Source: Prochlorococcus sp. AG-402-L09 (GTDB lineage: Bacteria; Cyanobacteriota; Cyanobacteriia; PCC-6307; Cyanobiaceae). Taken from it: 64,000 bases of DNA. The stretch's first letter is position 1, and each line of letters begins with the position of its first letter. The notes beneath the pieces are model-generated. The model saw only the letters and a list, made by a program, of their open reading frames with translations. It did no database searches and had not been told where the DNA came from. A program made the position numbers and the translations under genes. The DNA lies in assembly GCA_003216715.1 (NCBI GenBank), contig QCIK01000003.1, positions 98,657-162,656 on the forward strand. The letters are read 5' to 3'. This document shows, one piece after another, positions 57,292 to 64,000 of the stretch.

Positions 57292-57980
57292 TAACTATAG
57301 TAAAATCATTGCAAAATTTCTATACATTAAATTCAAAATATTTATTAGCCTTACATAGTTGCTCAGAATCCTTTGGCGTTGCCATTAAGGATACTAAAAA
57401 TCCAGAAGCAATTTTAAAAAGTGAAGTATTTAATATCGGTCGCTCATTATCCAACAAATTAATTAGTTGTGTAGAAAAAATTCTACCGAGAAGATTTTGG
57501 AAGCAAATCCTTCGCATTGGAATAGCAAATGGTCCTGGAAGTTTTACTAGTACAAGATTAACAATCTCAATGGCTCGAACAATTGCACAACAAATTAATT
57601 GCCCACTAGATTCAATGAGCTGCTTTCATTTGATGGCTCCAAGACTTTATAAGCACCTTAATCAAAATCAAATATGGAATCCATTTTGGATAAAAGATGA
57701 TTTACCACGAAGAGGAATTGTAGCAGGTAAATATCAACTATTTAAAATTCACAAAGAGTCAGATTTTCATGAATTTCGTGAACTTATTTCTCCACATTTG
57801 ATAAGCAGTAAAAAGGAAATAAATCCTTCAATCAATGCCTCTAATAATATTAAAAAAGATATTATTTCTCTGATAAATTTTTCTCAACATTGTCACAATT
57901 TACAAGTTAATTCTCATTGGGAAAAAACATTACCCATCTATCCAACATCGCCAATAGACAATAAAAACAAAAATCTATAA
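57252..57980 (+). CDS. tsaB: TsaB-like tRNA t6A synthesis protein
   Basis: TsaB is the partner of TsaD in making N6-threonylcarbamoyladenosine at position 37 of tRNAs. The segment ANGPGSFTSTRLTISMAR (near 95) matches the TsaB glycine loop GPGSFTGLR. LLALHSCSESFGVA gives the first strand. The second half is more divergent, as is usual in this family. The start is uncertain: ATG 57252 overlaps ycf34 by 40 bp and has AAGGGA just in front; TTG 57309 avoids the overlap and gives the family-like beginning, but lacks a ribosome-binding site. Confidence 0.82.
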   Translation: MEQAASWRRNSKVITIVKSLQNFYTLNSKYLLALHSCSESFGVAIKDTKNPEAILKSEVFNIGRSLSNKLISCVEKILPRRFWKQILRIGIANGPGSFTSTRLTISMARTIAQQINCPLDSMSCFHLMAPRLYKHLNQNQIWNPFWIKDDLPRRGIVAGKYQLFKIHKESDFHEFRELISPHLISSKKEINPSINASNNIKKDIISLINFSQHCHNLQVNSHWEKTLPIYPTSPIDNKNKNL

Positions 57981-58012
57981 ATTCAAATTTTTCTAGTATT
58001 AATGAAGATAAA

Positions 58013-58705
58013 TTAATTGCTGTTCTTCTTGATTAGACCTCTATCTAACATTGAGTTTATGACTAATTGAATTTCTTTAGTTGTTGAAATTAAATCTTCT
58101 CTTTTCCTGCTTGTAGGTGGTTGAATTAATTCACCAACTTTTAAATGAATAGATATAAATTTGGGAAGAAGGGATCCTTTTGGAAAAGCCCTATTACTAT
58201 TAACAATTGCCACAGGCAGAATGGGGCAACCTGTCCTTGCAGCAAGAAGAGCAGCTCCTGCTTTGGGATCATTAACTCTTCCATTTTCTTGTCTGGCACC
58301 ATCCAGAAATACACCCGTAGCCCAACCTTCAATTAATCGATTAGAGGCTGTTCTTAATGCCTCCCTGTCTCCAGCTCCCCTCTTAACTGGATAGGCACCA
58401 CAGGCTGCAATTATGTTTGATAGGAAAGGTATCCTGAAGAGTTCAGATTTTGCCATGAAAGCTACCGGACGACCTAAAGCATGGCCCAAAATCGGAGGGT
58501 CCAAATGAGAACCATGATTTGATACAACTACAACTCCACCAGTCTTTGGTAAATTCGAAATTCCTATTGTTTTACCTCTAAACAAAAAACGAAAAATAGG
58601 AAAAACGAATAGATAACTCACGCAAAAATAAACAAAACTCTGTCGAGGTCTATTTTTGTTGATTTTTTCCACTCCCTCATCAACTCTAGATTGTTCCAAA
58701 ATCAA
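58013..58705 (-). CDS. plsC: 1-Acyl-glycerol-3-phosphate acyltransferase
   Basis: It adds the second acyl chain to give phosphatidic acid. The 230 residues have one N-terminal span (about 25-42), motif I as NHGSHLD (HX4D), and motif II near VAFMAKSELFRIP. Motif III reads FLDGARQ in place of the usual FPEGTRS, so the glutamate is an aspartate. Motif IV is ILPVAI. The start is TTG at 58705, overlapping the fabD stop by four bases (TTGA), so translation is coupled. Confidence 0.93.
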   Translation of the reverse strand: MILEQSRVDEGVEKINKNRPRQSFVYFCVSYLFVFPIFRFLFRGKTIGISNLPKTGGVVVVSNHGSHLDPPILGHALGRPVAFMAKSELFRIPFLSNIIAACGAYPVKRGAGDREALRTASNRLIEGWATGVFLDGARQENGRVNDPKAGAALLAARTGCPILPVAIVNSNRAFPKGSLLPKFISIHLKVGELIQPPTSRKREDLISTTKEIQLVINSMLDRGLIKKNSN

Positions 58706-59598
58706 TAACCCAAATCACTTGCGTTTGAGACTTGACTTGTCAGAACTCCTTTCATGGAACGTTTAGCAAGTCCACTAAGTACATTGCCAGGTCCAATCTC
58801 AACCATTGTGGTAATTCCTTCATTTTTCATCGCACTCATAGTCTCTCTCCACCTAACTCCGGTAGTCATTTGTTGTTTTAGACGCTCTTTCAAGATGTCA
58901 CCTTTTAAAGTTGGCGTGGGATCAACATTGCTAAGAACTGGAACTTGAGCATCTTTAAAAGTTAATTTATCCAGTTCTTCAGAAAAACTTATCGATGCTT
59001 CAGTCATAAATATGGAGTGAAAAGCCCCTGAAACTTGTAAAGGAATTGCTCTTTTACATTTTAAATTATCAGCCACTTTCTTTACTCCTTCTGGGGAACC
59101 AGATAAAACAACTTGAGATTCACTATTGTCATTAGCTATGGCAGCGTCCTCAGTTTCTCTAATCAAATTATCTAATTCATCTCGATCAAAACCCAACACT
59201 GCAATCATTGCTCCACCTCCTGCTGCTGCCATCAAATCCGATCTTTTCTTTAATAGAAACAAAGCTGTCTCAGCATCTAAAACATCTGCTGCATAAAGAC
59301 CAACTATTTCTCCAAGACTGTGGCCTGCAATTATTTGAGCCTTCCTCTCTTGTCTTTTTAAATCATCAACCAATAATGACTCAACAACAAAAAGTGCAGG
59401 TTGCGTATTTCTCGTATCATTTAAGTCAAATATTTTTTCATTAGGAATCTCTTCACCATTACAGATTTTCCAAAGATCTCTTCCAAGAATTTGTGACGCT
59501 AATTCAAATCTATGTCTCGAACCAGGCAAATCGAGTAAAGAATTTGCCATACCTAATTTTTGAGAACCTTGTCCAGGAAAGACCCAGGCAATAGTCAT
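58702..59598 (-). CDS. fabD: Malonyl-CoA:ACP transacylase
   Basis: It loads malonyl onto ACP for fatty acid synthesis. In 298 residues it shows FPGQGSQKLGM, the catalytic Ser94 in GHSLGE and the histidine His194 in VSGAFHSIFM. The ATG start is at 59598. It lies 26 bp after fabH and overlaps plsC by 4 bp. Confidence 0.98.
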   Translation of the reverse strand: MTIAWVFPGQGSQKLGMANSLLDLPGSRHRFELASQILGRDLWKICNGEEIPNEKIFDLNDTRNTQPALFVVESLLVDDLKRQERKAQIIAGHSLGEIVGLYAADVLDAETALFLLKKRSDLMAAAGGGAMIAVLGFDRDELDNLIRETEDAAIANDNSESQVVLSGSPEGVKKVADNLKCKRAIPLQVSGAFHSIFMTEASISFSEELDKLTFKDAQVPVLSNVDPTPTLKGDILKERLKQQMTTGVRWRETMSAMKNEGITTMVEIGPGNVLSGLAKRSMKGVLTSQVSNASDLGY

Positions 59599-59624
59599 AA
59601 TTTTCTTGATTAATTATTTACAGC

Positions 59625-60641
59625 CTAATAGGGACCATGCCAATAAAACAAAGCAGCTCCCCAACTCAAGCCAGCTCCAAATCCACTACAAGCTATTAAA
59701 TCCCCTGATTTAATTCTTTGATCCCTAATTGCCTCATCAAGCATCAATGGAATCGTTGCTGCAGAGGTATTTCCATAGTGTTTCAAATTTGAAAGCACCT
59801 TCTCTGATGGTATTGAAAATCTTGAAGCTACAGCATCAAGAATTCTTTGATTAGCCTGGTGTAATAGGAGCCAATCTATACTTTTAGACTCAATTTTATT
59901 TTTGTCTAAAAGTTCTCCAAGAATGCTTGGAACTTCTTTAACCGCAAACTTATAAACCTCCTTTCCTTCCATCTTTATTGGCATATATTCCCCTTTTTGA
60001 TAGCTAGCTCCTTGAACTAAATCTAAAAACTTATTTGATTGGGAGAGATTTAAGCAACCTCCTCTTTTTCCATCAGATCTTAAATCATATCCAATCAAAC
60101 CACTTTCATCACCAGTAGCCTCAAAGGCTAGTGCGCCTGCTCCATCTCCGAACAAAACGCAAGTTTTCCTATCATCCCAATCAACCCATTTTGATAATTG
60201 GTCTGCTCCAATAACGACAGCTCTTTTCATAGAACCAGAACTTAAATATTGTGATGCGGTTACCAAAGCAAATAAAAAACCACTACAAGCAGCAGTCAAA
60301 TCAAAAGCAACTGCATTGGAAGCACCCAAATTTGATTGGATTTTCGGCGCCGATCCAAATAAATCTTCAGGAGTAGATGTTGCAAGAATTATTAAATCGA
60401 TAGTTTTGGGATCCCACTTGGCCATTTTCAAAGCATTCAGGGCAGCATCTGTTGCCAAATCAATCAAAGATTCATTTTCTCCAATCACCCTCCTTGCACC
60501 AATTCCAGTTCTGCTTTGAATCCATTCATCACTAGTATCTACTCTCTGACCAAGTTGATCATTATTGATTATCTGTTGAGGAGTAGCGCTTCCGCACCCC
60601 ACAAAAGATATTCCTGCGTCCCATTGAGAATTACTAATCAA
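59625..60641 (-). CDS. fabH: 3-Oxoacyl-ACP synthase III
   Basis: It starts fatty acid synthesis by condensing acetyl-CoA with malonyl-ACP. The catalytic triad is complete: Cys119 in TAACSGFLFAL, His261 in LLLHQANQRI and Asn291 in HYGNTSAATIP. Its 338 residues end GLSWGAALFYW. The start is TTG at 60641; an AGGGG is 13 bases upstream, farther than normal. It is 53 bp after plsX. Confidence 0.97.
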   Translation of the reverse strand: MISNSQWDAGISFVGCGSATPQQIINNDQLGQRVDTSDEWIQSRTGIGARRVIGENESLIDLATDAALNALKMAKWDPKTIDLIILATSTPEDLFGSAPKIQSNLGASNAVAFDLTAACSGFLFALVTASQYLSSGSMKRAVVIGADQLSKWVDWDDRKTCVLFGDGAGALAFEATGDESGLIGYDLRSDGKRGGCLNLSQSNKFLDLVQGASYQKGEYMPIKMEGKEVYKFAVKEVPSILGELLDKNKIESKSIDWLLLHQANQRILDAVASRFSIPSEKVLSNLKHYGNTSAATIPLMLDEAIRDQRIKSGDLIACSGFGAGLSWGAALFYWHGPY

Positions 60642-60694
60642 ATCTAAAAAAACCCCTCATTGCATAAGTAAATCACATGTTAGGACCGTTCCAA

Positions 60695-62017
60695 TCAGAC
60701 CTTTAAAACATCTGGTTGATTTAAATCCGCTAAATCATCCATCACTCCATGGCTTGCCGCTGAGTGAACAACTCTTAAAGCACTTAAAACAGATAAAGCT
60801 TTACTTCCTCCGTGACCAATAACACAAATTCCATTAATTCCTAAAAGTAAAGCTCCTCCATGTTCGGCATGATCTAAACGTTTCTTTATTCGTTTCAAAT
60901 TATTTCTCAAAAAAGCAGAACCAACTTTGCCTCTTCTTCCTCTAGGTAACTCAGCTCTCAAGACTCCCAACAGAACACTTCCTACTGACTCTAAAAATTT
61001 CAGCAAAACGTTTCCTGTAAATCCATCACAAACCACAACATCAAAATCACCTGACAACACATCTCGTCCTTCACAGTTTCCAGAGAAGAAAAAACGTTCT
61101 TCTTCATTTAAAAGTTTGTAAGTTGCTAGAGAAAGATCATTGCCCTTACAGGATTCTTCGCCGATATTCAATAATCCTATTCTTGGCTTTTCTACCTGCA
61201 AAACATCTCGACAATAAATATTTCCTAGAAGAGCGAATTGATGCAAATAGGTTGGTTTGCAATCCATATTTGCTCCAACATCTAAAACCAATACTGGTTG
61301 TCCAGGATCTTTAGTTGGAAATAAAGCTCCAATTGCAGGTCGATCAATCCCTTTTAAACGTCCCAACTTGAAAATCGCTGAGGCCATCATTGCTCCGGAG
61401 TTTCCAGCTGAATAAACACCCATAGCTTTTCCTTCTTTAACCAATTTCATTGCAATATTTATGCTCGCATCCTTTTTTTTACGCACTGCAGTAGCTTCTT
61501 CATCCATGCCAACTGACAGTCCACTAGGAATTAATTCAAAATTTCCATTATCTATTGCTTTATTTAGAGATTCTTCTAAGCCAAACTCAATAGCTGCTTT
61601 TTCTACTTTCTTAAGTTCACCTACAAATCTAATTTTCAATGGAAGCAATGACAAAGATTTCAAACATCCATCAAGAATAGCTCCAGGGGCAAAATCTCCT
61701 CCCATCCCATCTACAGCAACCCAAATCCTTTCGGAATCTTGAATTCCATTTTTATCCTCTGTACTTTCGCCAGCTTGTAGTCTTCTAAGAGGATCAAATA
61801 CAAATGGTTCTAATGTACTTCTAGCTATTGATCCTGCGCTAGTAACAACGGAACCAGCATTAGAAACTACAGTTCCAGCAACATTACTTGCTGCAGTAGC
61901 TGAACTTGTTGCTGTATCAACAAGGCTCGTAACAGCTGAGTTTCGACGATACCAAATCACCAATCGTCTAATTGCCTTAGAACGATTGTTTTTATTATTT
62001 AGGTGATTTTTTTCCAC
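60695..62017 (-). CDS. plsX: Phosphate acyltransferase PlsX with 96-residue N-terminal extension
   Basis: PlsX makes acyl-phosphate from acyl-ACP for phospholipid synthesis. The catalytic part begins at about residue 97 (WVAVDGMGGDFAPG) and contains GVYSAGNSGAMMA, LDVGANMDCKP and CDGFTGNVLLK. Ordinary PlsX proteins are about 330-345 residues; this one has 440 because of an N-terminal extension. The extension has a basic opening (RRLVIWYRR), then a repeat of about seven residues with AG-x-VV or AGSIA (residues 44-66). The start is GTG at 62017, four bases after the rpaB stop. Confidence 0.95.
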   Translation of the reverse strand: MEKNHLNNKNNRSKAIRRLVIWYRRNSAVTSLVDTATSSATAASNVAGTVVSNAGSVVTSAGSIARSTLEPFVFDPLRRLQAGESTEDKNGIQDSERIWVAVDGMGGDFAPGAILDGCLKSLSLLPLKIRFVGELKKVEKAAIEFGLEESLNKAIDNGNFELIPSGLSVGMDEEATAVRKKKDASINIAMKLVKEGKAMGVYSAGNSGAMMASAIFKLGRLKGIDRPAIGALFPTKDPGQPVLVLDVGANMDCKPTYLHQFALLGNIYCRDVLQVEKPRIGLLNIGEESCKGNDLSLATYKLLNEEERFFFSGNCEGRDVLSGDFDVVVCDGFTGNVLLKFLESVGSVLLGVLRAELPRGRRGKVGSAFLRNNLKRIKKRLDHAEHGGALLLGINGICVIGHGGSKALSVLSALRVVHSAASHGVMDDLADLNQPDVLKV

Positions 62018-62021
62018 TGAT

Positions 62022-62768
62022 TTATGATCCTTCAGGAATCATAGAATCAACAATTCTTTGAAAAAGATAACCTGTTCCTCTTGCAGTCAGAATTAGTTCT
62101 GGATTTGCTGGGTCATCCTCAAGTTTTGATCTCAGTCTAGAAATATGAACATCAACTACCCTTGTATCAACATGTCTTTCAGGTGTATATCCCCAAACTT
62201 CTTTAAGAATCTCTCCTCGACTAAAAGGTTCTCCTGAACGACTTACCAACAGTTCCAAAAGACTAAATTCCATTCCTGTCAATCTAATTCGTTCATCATT
62301 TCGATAGACCTGACGTTTGTTTGTATCAATCTTTAAATTCATAACCGCGATCACACCTGAATTAGGTAGTCCTGCAATTTGTTCTTTTTCTACTCTTCTT
62401 AAAACACATCTGATCCTGGCTTCTAATTCTTTTGGACTAAATGGTTTGACAACATAATCATCAGCACCCAACTCTAAACCAGTAATTCTGTCTGCAACAT
62501 CTCCCAATGCTGTCAGCATGACAATTGGAACATCTGATTCCTTTCTAAGTTCCTGACATACTCCATATCCATCTAATTTAGGCATCATTACATCAAGCAC
62601 AACAAGATCAGGCTCACAATTCCTAAAAAGATCCAGTGCCTCATTTCCATCACAAGCCGTAACGACCTGATAGCCAATCATAGATAGGCGGGTTTCTAGG
62701 ATCCTCCTAATACTTGCTTCATCATCAGCTACGAGGATGGTTTCCTTTGAGGGACTTGTGGCCGTCAT
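62022..62768 (-). CDS. rpaB: OmpR-family response regulator RpaB (Ycf27)
   Basis: RpaB is the essential light-stress regulator of cyanobacteria, working with the NblS kinase (Hik33). The 248 residues contain a receiver with ILVADDEAS, phospho-acceptor Asp59 in VVLDVMMPK and Lys in VVKPFSPKE. A winged-helix OmpR domain follows (about 150-240), with RLTGMEFSLLELLVSRSG and the closing DVHISRLRSKLEDDP. The ATG start is at 62768. It heads the plsX-fabH-fabD-plsC run, four bases before plsX. It is divergent from radA. Confidence 0.97.
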   Translation of the reverse strand: MTATSPSKETILVADDEASIRRILETRLSMIGYQVVTACDGNEALDLFRNCEPDLVVLDVMMPKLDGYGVCQELRKESDVPIVMLTALGDVADRITGLELGADDYVVKPFSPKELEARIRCVLRRVEKEQIAGLPNSGVIAVMNLKIDTNKRQVYRNDERIRLTGMEFSLLELLVSRSGEPFSRGEILKEVWGYTPERHVDTRVVDVHISRLRSKLEDDPANPELILTARGTGYLFQRIVDSMIPEGS

Positions 62769-62875
62769 TTGTTTCTTAGCTTTGGCGGCTGCGACAAGAT
62801 CTTAAGTGAAGTTTCACCAACAATTAAAGATCACTATCTTTATTCAACTACAGCCAACTTCCTTTTTACAACTAA

Positions 62876-64000
62876 GTGTCTCGTTCTGTCTCTATTTATG
62901 TCTGTCAAAGTTGTGGTGCTCAAACCAGGCAATACTTTGGCCGCTGCAACAATTGTGGAGAATGGAATTCAATAATAGAAGAAAAAATTAATCAAAAATC
63001 AGATAAATCTTTTTACACAAAGATTAATTCTCCAGAAAAGAAATCTCCATATCGTTCAGAGTTAATAAGCCGCACAAAAAACCAAATTATTAACCGCATT
63101 CCAAGTGGTTATGAAGAATTAGACAGGGTGCTTGGAGGTGGTTTGGTTCCTGGATCACTTGTATTAATTGGAGGAGACCCAGGTATTGGGAAAAGCACTC
63201 TTATTTTGCAAAGTGCTACAAAAATGGCTCATCAAAGATCAGTCCTTTATGTGGCTGCTGAAGAATCAGCGCAACAAGTAAAACTCCGATGGAATCGAAT
63301 TGAAGATTCTGAGTCCAATCTTCATTTACTCGCAGAAACAGATCTAGAGCTAATTATAAAAGAATTGGATCATTTGAGACCTGACGTTGCTGTTATAGAT
63401 AGCATTCAAGCTTTGCATGATAGGAATTTATCAAGTTCTCCTGGCTCAGTAGCTCAAGTTAGAGAATGCTCAGCGGCGCTTCAGCAAATTGCTAAACGTG
63501 AAAATATATCTCTATTGATCATTGGGCACGTTACTAAAGATGGAATGTTAGCCGGGCCAAAAGTTCTTGAGCATCTTGTTGATGCAGTACTTACTTTTGA
63601 GGGCGATAGATTTGCTTCTCACAGGCTGCTTAGAGGGGTGAAGAATCGATTTGGTGCTACCAGTGAGCTTGGTGTTTTCGAAATGCAAGCAGATGGATTA
63701 TCGGAGGTATCTAATCCAAGCGAATTATTTTTAAGCAAAACCTCTGCCCCAGGAATTTCAACAATTGTTACTTGCGAAGGCACAAGGCCATTAGCCATAG
63801 ATATACAGGCTCTGATAAATCCAACTAGTTATGCAAGTCCAAGAAGAACCACCACTGGCGTTGAGATCAACAGGCTTCATCAGATTTTGGCAGTTCTAGA
63901 AAAAAATTTGAATCTCTCACTCTCAAGATATGATTGCTATCTGGCGGTAGCTGGAGGTTTAGAAGTAGAAGAGCCAGGGGCCGATCTTGGAATAGCGGCT
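62876..64000 (+). CDS. radA: RadA/Sms DNA repair ATPase, 3' end outside window
   Basis: RadA is a RecA-like branch-migration ATPase in recombination repair. The start is GTG at 62876. The 375 codons seen have an N-terminal C4 zinc finger (VCQSCG, GRCNNCGEW), the P-loop GGDPGIGKST, the RadA-specific KNRFGAT motif and part of the C-terminal Lon-protease-like domain (DLGIA at the edge). The gene has no stop before the window end. It is divergent from rpaB (107 bp). Confidence 0.96.
   Translation, partial: MSRSVSIYVCQSCGAQTRQYFGRCNNCGEWNSIIEEKINQKSDKSFYTKINSPEKKSPYRSELISRTKNQIINRIPSGYEELDRVLGGGLVPGSLVLIGGDPGIGKSTLILQSATKMAHQRSVLYVAAEESAQQVKLRWNRIEDSESNLHLLAETDLELIIKELDHLRPDVAVIDSIQALHDRNLSSSPGSVAQVRECSAALQQIAKRENISLLIIGHVTKDGMLAGPKVLEHLVDAVLTFEGDRFASHRLLRGVKNRFGATSELGVFEMQADGLSEVSNPSELFLSKTSAPGISTIVTCEGTRPLAIDIQALINPTSYASPRRTTTGVEINRLHQILAVLEKNLNLSLSRYDCYLAVAGGLEVEEPGADLGIAA

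Overview
This window is a stretch of core genome from a picocyanobacterium, most probably Prochlorococcus. The evidence is low GC (my impression is mid-30s percent), very tight gene packing, and cyanobacterium-specific genes: NDH-1 subunits including NdhM, ChlM, phytoene synthase and desaturase, phylloquinone synthesis, RpaB, an RbcR-type LysR regulator, Ycf34, and DUF3285, DUF3172 and DUF3352 proteins. The GC level suggests a low-light, low-GC clade rather than a high-GC marine Synechococcus. I cannot name the strain. I recognised no rRNA, tRNA, CRISPR array, insertion sequence, prophage or defence locus.

Layout. 1-8 kb: a cut-off CobD-like aminotransferase, murG, an exported protein of unknown function, pgk, a 479-bp non-coding gap, the permuted GTPase YlqF/RbgA with rluD, and a fused oligopeptide-type ABC ATPase. 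8-20 kb: the (p)ppGpp enzyme, a DUF2062 protein, mnmE, nadC, argS, a hisC-like gene, then a leftward block trpG, dgkA, ybeY, DUF3285, prfB. The prfB gene needs a +1 programmed frameshift. 19.6-28 kb: grxC-gshB, a phylloquinone cluster (menF, menA-menC-menE, a DHNA-CoA thioesterase next to ndhH) and rsmH. 28-37 kb: cysteine desulfurase, an Rre1-like regulator, chlM, nagA, purE, cysC, an eIF1-like protein, trpB, a rhodanese and a DUF3352 protein.

37-44 kb: gltA, ndhA, then ndhI-ndhG-ndhE-nadK-CYTH, a 49-codon gene starting with TTG, a PedR-like LuxR protein and metF. 44-53 kb: a sugar nucleotidyltransferase, scpA, ndhD, ndhF, a Z-ISO/NnrU-like membrane protein, rbcR, a DUF3172 protein and ndhM. 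53-64 kb: crtP (pds), crtB, an RRM protein, the CCA enzyme, ycf34, tsaB, the leftward run rpaB-plsX-fabH-fabD-plsC, and the 5' part of radA, which runs off the window.

The genes cluster around the photosynthetic membrane: NDH-1 reducing plastoquinone, phylloquinone for photosystem I, carotenoid and chlorophyll synthesis, and fatty acid and phosphatidate supply. Four regulators or small proteins with plastid-encoded relatives in algae (RpaB/Ycf27, Rre1/Ycf29, RbcR/Ycf30, Ycf34) lie within 35 kb. I found no plausible new defence or mobile system. The best leads are small: the unlisted 49-codon gene, the leader and start region of gltA, the heptad-like N-terminal extension of PlsX, a possible 31-residue membrane peptide, and several inverted repeats in intergenic DNA.
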